DNA from: an uncultured Chloroflexota bacterium
GTDB lineage: Bacteria; Chloroflexota; Anaerolineae; Aggregatilineales; Phototrophicaceae
Direction: 5' to 3'
DNA length: 9,628 nt
Assembly: GCA_903904765.1 (NCBI GenBank)
Contig: CAIVEA010001002.1
Span: 1 to 9,628, forward strand
Shown here: piece by piece, positions 1-5,224 of the stretch
How the letters are laid out: every line of letters begins with the position of its first letter
Numbering within the stretch: the stretch's first letter is position 1
The notes under the pieces: generated by a model
Database searches by the model: none
Seen by the model: the letters and a program-made list of their open reading frames with translations, nothing else
What the model was told of the DNA's origin: nothing
Translations under genes and position numbers: made by a program

Positions 1-356
1 AGCGCCGTTTCCAGAGCCGCGCCAGCGACCCGCGCCGCCGCTGGAAACTCAGCCCGATGGATTTGGAAACCCGCCTGCGCTGGGTAGAATACTCCAAAGT
101 GAAAGATTTGATGCTCCAGCACACCGACATCCCCGAAGCACGCTGGTATCAGATCGAAGGGGACGACAAGAAACGGGCGCGGCTGAACTGCATCCGGCAT
201 CTGCTGGGCATCCTGCCCTACGAGGACATCATCCCGAAGGCGCTGGAACTGCCACAGCGCCCGCCGCCCGATCTGCATTACGTCCGCCCGCCGCGTGACC
301 TGCATATCATCATCCCGAATCATTACGACGGGGGCGAAGGTCATGAGAAGGAGTGA
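1..356 (+). CDS. ppk2: Polyphosphate kinase 2 (PPK2), C-terminal part, 5' end outside window
   Basis: This is the end of a PPK2-family polyphosphate:nucleotide phosphotransferase, a cytoplasmic enzyme that moves phosphate between polyphosphate and nucleoside di- or monophosphates. The frame is already open at the left edge (codons from base 3), so the ATG at 57 is an internal methionine. The translation starts RRFQSRASDPRRRWKLSP and runs into MDLETRLRWVEYSKVKDLM, HTDIPEARWYQIEGDDKKR and ARLNCIRHLLGILPYED. These are the conserved PPK2 C-terminal blocks: the SPMDLE motif, the HTD(I/T)PEAPWY lid-helix region and the DDKxRARLN basic segment. The tail (YVRPP...IIIPNHYDG) corresponds to the 'VP-x-x-(Y/F)' ending of many PPK2 proteins. 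Walker A and B motifs would lie upstream. The remaining 117 codons look intact. Class and substrate (ADP or AMP) cannot be decided from this part. Confidence 0.92.
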   Translation, partial: RRFQSRASDPRRRWKLSPMDLETRLRWVEYSKVKDLMLQHTDIPEARWYQIEGDDKKRARLNCIRHLLGILPYEDIIPKALELPQRPPPDLHYVRPPRDLHIIIPNHYDGGEGHEKE

Positions 357-361
357 GGTCT

Positions 362-397
362 AGGATTGACAGTCTTTGCCGGGGCATAGACAATCCT
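362..397 (+). promoter_or_regulatory. Interrupted hairpin in the PPK2-GT2 gap
   Basis: The gap between the PPK2 stop and the GT2 start can fold back on itself. AGGATTG (362-368) pairs with CAATCCT (391-397). After a four-base bulge on the 5' side, TCT (373-375) pairs with AGA (388-390), and TGC (377-379) with GCA (384-386), closing a CGGG loop. No T-run follows, so it is a poor intrinsic terminator. The foot of the stem ends four bases before the ATG of the next gene, so in a read-through transcript it would cover the ribosome-binding region, where no good Shine-Dalgarno is seen. Function is inferred; no RNA family was recognised. Confidence 0.4.
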
Positions 398-401
398 GCC
401 T

Positions 402-1121
402 ATGGCACACTATCCCAAGACCTTGATTATCATTCCGGCTTTGAACGAGGCCGACAGCATCGCGCAGGTGGTGGCGAACATTCGCCACGAAGCACCGTGG
501 GCCGATGTGGCGGTGATGGATGACGGCTCATCTGACGAAACAGGCGTGCAAGCAGCAGCGGCAGGGGCGACGGTGCTGCGCCTGCCTTACAATGTGGGCA
601 TCGGCGCGAGTGTTCAGACCGGATTCCTGCTGGCTGAAGCGCAGGGCTACGAGGTGGTCATCCGCAACGATGGCGACGGTCAGCACGCACCGGACGACAT
701 CCCGCACATGCTGGCCGCCCTGACCGAAGGGGATGCGGATATTATCATCGGGTCGCGCTATATCGAAGATCGCGGTTATTCGGGTTCAACCGCCCGTCGC
801 TTCGGCAGCCTCATCCTCGCCCGTCTCATTTCAGCGATCATCGGGCAAACTGTGACCGACCCCACGTCGGGCTTCATCGCCTGCAACCGCCACGCCATTC
901 GCCTGTGCGCGCAAATTTACCCGCACGACTACCCGGAACCAGAGTCCATTGTGCTGCTGCACCGCGCCAAGCTGCGGCTGCGCGAGATGCCCGTCACCAT
1001 GCAGGCACGCATGGGCGGTCAGTCCTCCATCACCGCCTTCCGTTCCGGCTACTATATGGTGAAGGTCGTGCTGGCAATTCTAGTGGGACTGCTGCGCCCC
1101 GCGCCTGTGCTGGATCGTTAG
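402..1121 (+). CDS. Family 2 glycosyltransferase, DPM1/DPG-synthase-like
   Basis: A 239-residue GT-A fold glycosyltransferase. The N-terminus TLIIIPALNEADSI (7-20) is the first beta strand and nucleotide-binding turn. MDDGSSDET (39-47) is the nucleotide-sugar site, and NDGDGQH (89-95) carries the metal-binding DxD (D90, D92). GSR (117-119), TDPTSGF (152-158) and YPEPE (177-181) are further blocks typical of dolichol- or polyprenyl-phosphate mannose/glucose synthase relatives. The protein ends with one hydrophobic helix (about 217-231) and lacks the multi-helix membrane domain of longer DPM or GtrB-type enzymes, so it is probably a peripheral membrane enzyme. By family it would move a sugar from a nucleotide donor to a lipid carrier or glycan; the donor is unknown. 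Usual homologues have Q-V-D-G-D; here R-N-D-G-D is seen. The start is the first ATG; the Shine-Dalgarno is weak and lies near a hairpin. Its stop overlaps that of the convergent deacetylase gene. Confidence 0.9.
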   Translation: MAHYPKTLIIIPALNEADSIAQVVANIRHEAPWADVAVMDDGSSDETGVQAAAAGATVLRLPYNVGIGASVQTGFLLAEAQGYEVVIRNDGDGQHAPDDIPHMLAALTEGDADIIIGSRYIEDRGYSGSTARRFGSLILARLISAIIGQTVTDPTSGFIACNRHAIRLCAQIYPHDYPEPESIVLLHRAKLRLREMPVTMQARMGGQSSITAFRSGYYMVKVVLAILVGLLRPAPVLDR

Positions 1122-1876
1122 GCGGTCTGCGTCGTGCCTGCTTCGTTCTCCGCGTGACTTTCGGCAACGGGCGGCTCTTTGAAGCGCATCACCCGGAACG
1201 TTTCGGCATAGGCATAACCCTTTTCTTTGCCGCGCTCCGCGTCCCATTCGCGCACCATCTTCTCCACTTCCGCCCCCAACTGCGATTTGTGGCACAACAA
1301 CGCCTGAATCTTGCGATCCATCGTCGCGCTGATGTCTACAACAGTATTGCTGTTCTCCGAGAAGAACATCCACAACTCGGCAATATCGTGCGGCTCGTAG
1401 CCTTCTGCCAGCAGTTCAGGAAAGATCGGGCGCGTCCCCGCGCTGGGGAACACCGCGTAGATCGCAGCTTCGGCGGCGGCACGGTGGTCGGGATGATTGA
1501 TGTAATTCGTCCCCGCGAAAATCAGGGTCGGGTCTGAACACAGCACACGATCCGGGCGCACCTCGCGGATGATGCGCGTCAGGTCGCGGCGCAGCGCCAT
1601 CGTCGGCTCCAGTACGCCGTCCGCGTAGCCCAGAAATAGCACCTCGCGCACGCCCTGAATGGTAGCGGCAGCGCGTTGTTCGTCCTGCCGCTGGAGTACA
1701 AGTGCTTTTAAGTCCACATCCGGCGCGTTGCTGCCCGCGCCGCCGTCTGTCACCAGACAAAAAGTGATGTCCGCGCCTGCATCCGCCCACAGCGTCAGTG
1801 TTCCCGCCGCGCCGAACTCAATGTCATCTGGATGTGCAGCAATGACGAGTGCCTTGAATGCCGTATCAGCAACCAT
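1118..1876 (-). CDS. PIG-L/LmbE family N-acetylglucosamine deacetylase-like protein
   Basis: A zinc-dependent deacetylase of the PIG-L/LmbE/MshB/BshB group, about 252 residues. From the chosen ATG, AHPDD lies at residues 14-18: H and the second D are metal ligands, the first D the general base. The third ligand is in NHPDH (127-131). The segments LVTDGGAG (about 41-48) and FLGYADG (81-87) also fit the family. The family removes acetyl groups from GlcNAc-type substrates (PI anchors, mycothiol, bacillithiol, glycans); the substrate here is unknown. The frame is open up to a TTG at 1927 and has ATGs at 1885 and 1876. I prefer 1876 because homologues start shortly before VIAAHPDD and AGGA lies about 10 bases upstream. 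Start 1885 is nearly as good, while 1927 falls inside promoter-like sequence. The C-terminal tail is acidic and polar. No signal peptide is seen. The gene converges on the glycosyltransferase with four shared bases, so no terminator fits between them. Confidence 0.88.
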   Translation of the reverse strand: MVADTAFKALVIAAHPDDIEFGAAGTLTLWADAGADITFCLVTDGGAGSNAPDVDLKALVLQRQDEQRAAATIQGVREVLFLGYADGVLEPTMALRRDLTRIIREVRPDRVLCSDPTLIFAGTNYINHPDHRAAAEAAIYAVFPSAGTRPIFPELLAEGYEPHDIAELWMFFSENSNTVVDISATMDRKIQALLCHKSQLGAEVEKMVREWDAERGKEKGYAYAETFRVMRFKEPPVAESHAENEAGTTQTA

Positions 1877-1898
1877 AATCCCCATATCCTTACCTGTA

Positions 1899-1927
1899 AT
1901 TCTATGAGCAAGTAAATTGTACAGCAA
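1899..1927 (-). promoter_or_regulatory. Candidate promoter of the PIG-L deacetylase gene
   Basis: On the minus strand, TTGCTG (1927-1922) and TAGAAT (1904-1899) are separated by exactly 17 bases, resembling a sigma-70-type -35/-10 pair. Transcription would start near 1892, giving a very short leader before the ATG at 1876. A second -10-like hexamer TACAAT (1921-1916) overlaps it but has no convincing -35. Both make the far-upstream TTG at 1927 an unlikely start. Visual match only. Confidence 0.35.
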
Positions 1928-1971
1928 TTCACGGCGGTTGAAGGGGTGTTGTTATGGAGGGTGGGCAAGAA

Positions 1972-2026
1972 TCCCCTATCCCCAGCCCCTTATCCCCATA
2001 CATGGGGCAAGGGGGAAGATAGGGGG
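1972..2026. repeat. G/C-tract palindromic element (REP-like), copy A
   Basis: A large interrupted inverted repeat between the DUF2283 gene and the PIG-L gene. Three nested arms pair: CCCCTATC (1973-1980) with GATAGGGG (2018-2025), CCCCTT (1986-1991) with AAGGGG (2009-2014), and CCCCAT (1994-1999) with ATGGGG (2002-2007). That is about 20 base pairs around a tiny loop. It begins about 30 bp past the DUF2283 stop, so it could end or protect that transcript, but no T-run follows on the minus strand. The left half (CCCCT-ATCCCCA-CCC) is shared with the element at 5124-5176, which points to a dispersed repeat family and not a gene-specific terminator. Nothing else was recognised in the rest of the 1877-2056 spacer apart from the promoter candidate. 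Confidence 0.75.
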
Positions 2027-2056
2027 GCGATTTCCGATTGTCACGATTGCTGCTGG

Positions 2057-2296
2057 CTATGTGCGGAGTCCAGTGAGTTGCGGCGCGGTTTCCATCTCAA
2101 CCGTCAGGGAACCGGGGGCGCTACCATAGAATTGACACTCGAAGCCAATCACTTGACCAGCCTCATTTTTAATCAAGTGCATTTCGCCTGCCGATTCTTC
2201 TTCAATCGGGCTGAGGTAGGCCATGTGTTTCGGGTCATCGAACCACACAATGAGCGTGTTATCTGTCGGATCAAATCGGACTTTTATCTTTTCCAT
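2057..2296 (-). CDS. DUF2283 family small protein (possible antitoxin partner)
   Basis: A 79-residue protein of the DUF2283 type. The N-terminus EKIKVRFDPTDNTLIVWF matches the family pattern (K-x-x-Y/F-D-x-x-x-D-x-L-x-I), followed by an acidic linker and IKNEAGQVIGFECQFYG, the usual D/N-E-x-G-x-V-V-G-x-E strand pair. The ATG at 2296 has a good ribosome site (AGGGTGA, about 7 bases upstream). It overlaps the end of the upstream gene by 13 bp, so the two are translationally linked. DUF2283 proteins are small beta-rich proteins of unknown biochemistry. Many lie next to short DUF4258- or BECR-like genes, and an antitoxin role has been suggested from that context only. Here the C-terminus is about 15 residues longer than the conserved core. 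No DNA-binding helix-turn-helix is seen. Identification as DUF2283 is fairly sure; function is inferred. Confidence 0.75.
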   Translation of the reverse strand: MEKIKVRFDPTDNTLIVWFDDPKHMAYLSPIEEESAGEMHLIKNEAGQVIGFECQFYGSAPGSLTVEMETAPQLTGLRT

Positions 2297-2577
2297 ACCG
2301 TTTCACCCTGTTTGATCTTATCGGTTGGATATGCCGTAATGAGAAAGCCCTCTGTTCCAGTCTGACGTGCGACAGCACATACTAAACGTGGATCATCACT
2401 ACGACTCAAACGAATTTCATCGGGATCATAGAGTGCATGTTTGACAGTTTCCAACCGATCACCCATTACGGGATGGTCTGTTAGGATTTTGCGTAACCAA
2501 TACGACAATGTACAGTGTACTGTAAATCCGAGAGGCGTAAGCACATCAAACAATATCTCATCGTCGGGTGGAAACAC
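2284..2577 (-). CDS. Small DUF4258/BECR-like protein, putative toxin-type partner of DUF2283
   Basis: A 97-residue protein. Key segments are LTPLGFTVHCTLSYW, then DHPVMGDRLETVKHALYDPDEIRLSRSD (long helix and turn), LVCAVAR (core strand), and GFLITAYPTDKIKQGETVW. The order (H-P-V-M, DPDEIR-S-S/R-D, a strand, then G-F-L-I-T-A-Y-x-T-D-x-I-K-x-G) matches small proteins annotated as DUF4258-like or phage-barnase-like (BECR fold), common in cyanobacteria and Chloroflexota, often beside a DUF2283 gene. In BECR-type nucleases the His, Arg and Thr/Tyr positions would be catalytic; this cannot be confirmed here. I chose the GTG at 2577 because AAGGA stands 7 bases before it; a TTG seven codons upstream lacks such a site. 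The gene has a TATAAT box upstream and is more A+T-rich than its neighbours, consistent with transfer. A nuclease or toxin role is inference. Confidence 0.65.
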   Translation of the reverse strand: MFPPDDEILFDVLTPLGFTVHCTLSYWLRKILTDHPVMGDRLETVKHALYDPDEIRLSRSDDPRLVCAVARQTGTEGFLITAYPTDKIKQGETVWKR

Positions 2578-2611
2578 GCTTATTTCCTTTTTTTGCAAAC
2601 ACCTCTATTAG

Positions 2612-2617
2612 ATTATA
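2612..2617 (-). promoter_or_regulatory. Consensus -10 box for the DUF4258-like/DUF2283 pair
   Basis: The minus strand reads TATAAT here, a perfect -10 hexamer, about 35 bp before the GTG at 2577. Transcription starting near 2605 would give a leader of about 28 bases containing the AAGGA site. No good -35 is seen at 16-18 bp, so the promoter may need an activator or be weak. It lies in the 71-bp A+T-rich gap after the YcgQ-like gene, so the pair can be expressed apart from the genes upstream. Confidence 0.5.
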
Positions 2618-2648
2618 TAGGGAATAACCCCAAATCGAATCTATCAGT

Positions 2649-3461
2649 CTACGGATACAGGTACGGGTGTTCCGGTTGCGGCACAACCTCGATGCTGTCT
2701 GCCGTCAGGATGGGGATGTTGTCCCCCCGGAACGTCCCGGCCTCGAACGTGCCTTTGACGCGCACCCATGTGTCCGCTGTCAGCGTGGCGCTGTCCGCCG
2801 AATGTACCGCGAGGCCGATAGCGGAAGCGTCCGCCACGCAGCAGCTCACGGTGAAACGAGCCACCATGAAGGTGTCCGGCGGGAAGGTCGGTTCGCGGTA
2901 GACGAAGCCCACCACATCTGCCTGCCGTCCGTTGAAACTGCTCAAATCATCAGCGCGGTTGAACGAACGTAGCCAGTCCAGCACGTTCCATTTCAGCGGG
3001 TCGGTGGTGAAGGTGGTGGCGCTGGTGACGGAAGCGGCGTTCAGGCTGATGTTGCCATCCACCGCCGATGAACCCAGCGGGCGCGAAGGGATGAGCGTTC
3101 CCAGCAGCAGCGGAACTGCCGCCACCGCAATCACCGCCCACGACAGGCCGCCATGCGCGTGGTCGTGGTCATGCTCATGGTCATGCTCATGATCGTGGTC
3201 GTGATGCTCATGGTCGTGCGGCGCGGCACGGCGCAGGCGGCGTAGCTCCAGCAGGCTGCCCACCGCCAGCAACAGGAACAACGCCACCGAAACGCTGGTC
3301 AGCCATGCGAAACGCTGGTTGATGTAGTTGCTCAGGTTGCCGCTGAAGATGTTGTAGGCGAAATACAGCGCCAGCCCCAGAAGCAGCAGCAGCTTGAAGG
3401 CGGGGCGCAGCAACGGATGATCGAGGGCGGGCAGGGGGCGGTGTGTCTGTGTGGAGGCCAT
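2649..3461 (-). CDS. TIGR03943/DUF1980 (YcgQ-like) membrane protein with His-rich stretch
   Basis: A 270-residue membrane-anchored protein. Two hydrophobic helices lie at about 20-40 and 53-71, then a 22-residue His/Asp/Glu segment (82-103, 12 of 22 His), then a third hydrophobic helix (107-123). A soluble C-terminal domain (about 130-270) has the family signature R-F-T-V-S-C-C-V-A-D-A (202-212) followed by A-I-G-L, and an OB-like end (TWVRVKGTFE). This fits TIGR03943/DUF1980, whose B. subtilis member YcgQ is encoded with the permease YcgR (DUF318) and is associated with zinc limitation. The His-rich part is a likely metal-binding loop. No YcgR-like permease gene is in the window, which is unusual. 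The gene starts 40 bp after the GH13 stop on the same strand and is probably co-transcribed. GAGGA lies about 12 bases before the ATG, a loose spacing. The role in metal handling is inferred. Confidence 0.82.
   Translation of the reverse strand: MASTQTHRPLPALDHPLLRPAFKLLLLLGLALYFAYNIFSGNLSNYINQRFAWLTSVSVALFLLLAVGSLLELRRLRRAAPHDHEHHDHDHEHDHEHDHDHAHGGLSWAVIAVAAVPLLLGTLIPSRPLGSSAVDGNISLNAASVTSATTFTTDPLKWNVLDWLRSFNRADDLSSFNGRQADVVGFVYREPTFPPDTFMVARFTVSCCVADASAIGLAVHSADSATLTADTWVRVKGTFEAGTFRGDNIPILTADSIEVVPQPEHPYLYP
3153..3218 (-). repeat. In-frame hexanucleotide-like tract encoding the His-rich segment
   Basis: The part encoding residues 82-103 of the YcgQ-like protein is built from near-identical units of CAT/CAC alternating with GAC/GAG (H-E-H-D periods). 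On the plus strand it reads as repeated TCATGCTCATGG and TCGTGG units. Such tracts can change length by slippage in multiples of 6 or 12 bases without breaking the frame, so the number of His residues may vary between strains. Confidence 0.7.
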
Positions 3462-3501
3462 AGCGCGTGTCTATCCTCGTCTATCTTGATTCAGCGAAGG
3501 T

Positions 3502-5091
3502 CTAATCCGCTGCACCAGCCAGCCGGCGGGTAAAGCGAAACACATGCGATTGATAGGGCGCGAGGTCAACATACAGACCCGGCGAATGCAGCGAGTGACC
3601 GGGGCGCGTGTAGCGGCTATCGTCTATCACATCATGCAGCACCCACGAATCGCTGTCAATCAGCGACCATGCCCACAGCGAAATATGCCCGCGTGAGCGC
3701 CAATCGCTGGCGTTGACCACGATCAGCCGGAAATCGTCCCCTTCACCGTGCCAACCGTAAGCAATCAGGTTGTGATGCGAACCATCGTGATGGCCGGGTG
3801 TGACCTCGAACAGCCGCCAGTTGCCATGCTGGTAGATGGGCGAGCGCATCTCGGTCAGCAGGCGGCGGTAGAACGCTATCAGGGCTTCGTCGGGTGTTTC
3901 GTCAGGGGCACGCCCGATTTGCATGGGCAGCTTGACTTTGCGGGCGCTGAACTGCCCATCGTGCAGCAGAGTCGCGCCGGGCAGCGTACAGACCATCACG
4001 GCGGCGGGGCGGCTGCGCTCCACGCCGAAAGCGGTGGCCGCCCGCGTCTCGTCGTGGTTTTCAATGAAGCGCACTAGCTTGCTCTGATAGTGGATGTCCG
4101 CGATCAGGTGCATGCGGGCATCCCCGTTATGACCTTCGCGCAGGCGGTCATACAGGCGCTTGTCGTAGCAGTAATCGAAGCCCAAACTGTGCAGGCGGTG
4201 TTCCATATCCCAGTACACTTCGGCGATGAACAGAAATTCCGGGTGGGCGGCCTTCACCTGCGGGATGATTTCCGCCCAGTATTCGGTATCCGGCACAGCA
4301 CCCACCACGCCGTTCCATGTGCGCGAGAACACCTCGTTGAGCATGAGCATCGCCATATCGCAGCGCACCCCGTCGCACTGACTGGCGATGTCCAGCAGCG
4401 TGTTCAAGGCGGCGCGGCGGGCGCTGGGGCTGAAGGCGTTGATCTGGGCGGTGTCAATCCAGCCGGAGAAATGCGGGTCGCGCCCGTGCGCCACCACCAG
4501 TTTTTTGCCCAGCGCATTGCGGGTGCTGAAGAAATCGTCGGGGCGCTTTTGCAGCAGTTCGGGCGTGCCAAGCAGCATCCGATCCGTATGCACGCTCACC
4601 CACGCATGATCCGTCGCCACATGGTTAGGGACGAAATCCAGCAGCAGCTTCAGGCCGTGTGCTGCCAACCGTTGCCGGAAAAGCGCCAGCCCGTTGCGCC
4701 CGCCCAGCCGTTCATCCACCTGATACGAACCGATGGCATAGGCCGAGCCGACGACATCGTCCTGCTTCAAATCCGGCAGGGCAGGTTTATATTCGTGGGT
4801 ATAGCGCAGGGCGCTCTGGCGGGCAGCGGCGCTGTGCGTCCAGATGCCCATTAGCCAGATGCAATCCACCTGCAACGCGCCGAGATTGTTCAGTACCTCG
4901 TCCGGCACACTTTCCAGCGTGATCGGCCTGCGGTATTTGCGGCTAAGTTCGTTCAGCCATACCCATGTATTGATTTGATAGATGAAAGGTTTGTGCGGCC
5001 AAGGAGTCACGATGATTGGCTCCTTAGGTGTGTGTTGGGGCGCGTTCTGGAACTGCGCCGCCACTTGCTTCAAGCGTTGCCATACCTGCAT
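3502..5091 (-). CDS. GH13 alpha-amylase-family glycoside hydrolase or transglucosidase, subfamily uncertain
   Basis: A 529-residue GH13-type protein. FIYQINTWVWL (36-46) opens the (beta/alpha)8 barrel and GSYQVDERLGG (121-131) lies in the early barrel. The four GH13 regions are visible: DFVPNH (152-157), GVRCDMAM with the nucleophile Asp245, FIAEVYWD with the acid/base Glu291, and ENHDE with His346-Asp347. All catalytic residues are present, so the enzyme should be active on an alpha-glucan or maltose-like substrate. A C-terminal beta domain follows (about 400-529). No signal peptide is seen, so it is probably cytoplasmic. The frame stays open to 5220, but that part translates palindromic repeat DNA. 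The ATG at 5091 has AAGGA 7 bases upstream and is the likely start. It does not clearly match GlgB, GlgE, TreS or sucrose phosphorylase, so I give no symbol. It lies 133 bp after the thioredoxin-NHL gene and 40 bp before the YcgQ-like gene. Confidence 0.85.
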   Translation of the reverse strand: MQVWQRLKQVAAQFQNAPQHTPKEPIIVTPWPHKPFIYQINTWVWLNELSRKYRRPITLESVPDEVLNNLGALQVDCIWLMGIWTHSAAARQSALRYTHEYKPALPDLKQDDVVGSAYAIGSYQVDERLGGRNGLALFRQRLAAHGLKLLLDFVPNHVATDHAWVSVHTDRMLLGTPELLQKRPDDFFSTRNALGKKLVVAHGRDPHFSGWIDTAQINAFSPSARRAALNTLLDIASQCDGVRCDMAMLMLNEVFSRTWNGVVGAVPDTEYWAEIIPQVKAAHPEFLFIAEVYWDMEHRLHSLGFDYCYDKRLYDRLREGHNGDARMHLIADIHYQSKLVRFIENHDETRAATAFGVERSRPAAVMVCTLPGATLLHDGQFSARKVKLPMQIGRAPDETPDEALIAFYRRLLTEMRSPIYQHGNWRLFEVTPGHHDGSHHNLIAYGWHGEGDDFRLIVVNASDWRSRGHISLWAWSLIDSDSWVLHDVIDDSRYTRPGHSLHSPGLYVDLAPYQSHVFRFTRRLAGAAD

Positions 5092-5123
5092 TCCTGTTTC
5101 CTTGTCATGCCCCGCACTGTAGC

Positions 5124-5176
5124 CGCCCCTCATCCCCAACCCTTCTCCCTCAAGGCGAAGGGAACAAGAGGGGGCG
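5124..5176. repeat. G/C-tract palindromic element (REP-like), copy B
   Basis: An inverted repeat in the spacer between the thioredoxin-NHL and GH13 genes. CGCCCCTC (5124-5131) pairs with GAGGGGGCG (5168-5176) with one bulged G, and CCCTTC (5140-5145) pairs with GAAGGG (5157-5162). Its left half, CCCCTCATCCCCAACCC, lines up with the left half of copy A, and both have a central AAGGG/GAAGGG arm and a closing GAKAGGGG- or GAGGGG-type arm. Similar elements are scattered between genes in many Chloroflexota and cyanobacterial genomes (recalled, not searched). Because it extends the GH13 frame upstream by chance, it can cause a wrong start call. Confidence 0.75.
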
Positions 5177-5187
5177 CGGGTTTGTAG

Positions 5188-5207
5188 GGACAACTCCTGT
5201 GTTGTCC
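5188..5207. repeat. Perfect 7-bp hairpin next to palindromic copy B
   Basis: GGACAAC (5188-5194) and GTTGTCC (5201-5207) form a perfect stem with a six-base loop, starting 11 bases after copy B and 18 bases past the thioredoxin-NHL stop (minus-strand reading). The stem could lie at the 3' end of the thioredoxin-NHL message, but no T-run follows in that direction, so a classical terminator is unlikely. The sequence GTAGGGACAACTCC resembles a second short repeat known to me from similar genomes, so the spacer may be a composite of two repeat families. Confidence 0.6.
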
Positions 5208-5224
5208 GCCGCCCACCCACTATT

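Noticed and set aside
57..356. ATG at 57 as the start of a 99-residue independent gene
   Set aside because: PPK2-conserved residues continue in frame upstream of it to the window edge, so it is an internal Met.
905..1537. 210-codon plus-strand frame crossing the end of the GT2 gene and antisense to the PIG-L gene
   Set aside because: It overlaps two well-supported genes in other frames and shows no protein family features.
1972..2026. CRISPR-like or rho-independent terminator reading of the palindrome
   Set aside because: There is a single unit without spacers, and no T-run follows on either strand; similarity to 5124-5176 favours a dispersed palindromic repeat.
1946..2365. 139-codon plus-strand frame opposite the DUF2283 gene
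   Set aside because: It begins inside the palindromic spacer and runs antisense to a gene with family features and a good ribosome site.
4090..4854. 254-codon plus-strand open frame antisense to the GH13 gene
   Set aside because: The minus strand here encodes the GH13 catalytic regions; the plus-strand product is a compositionally biased shadow with no recognisable domain.
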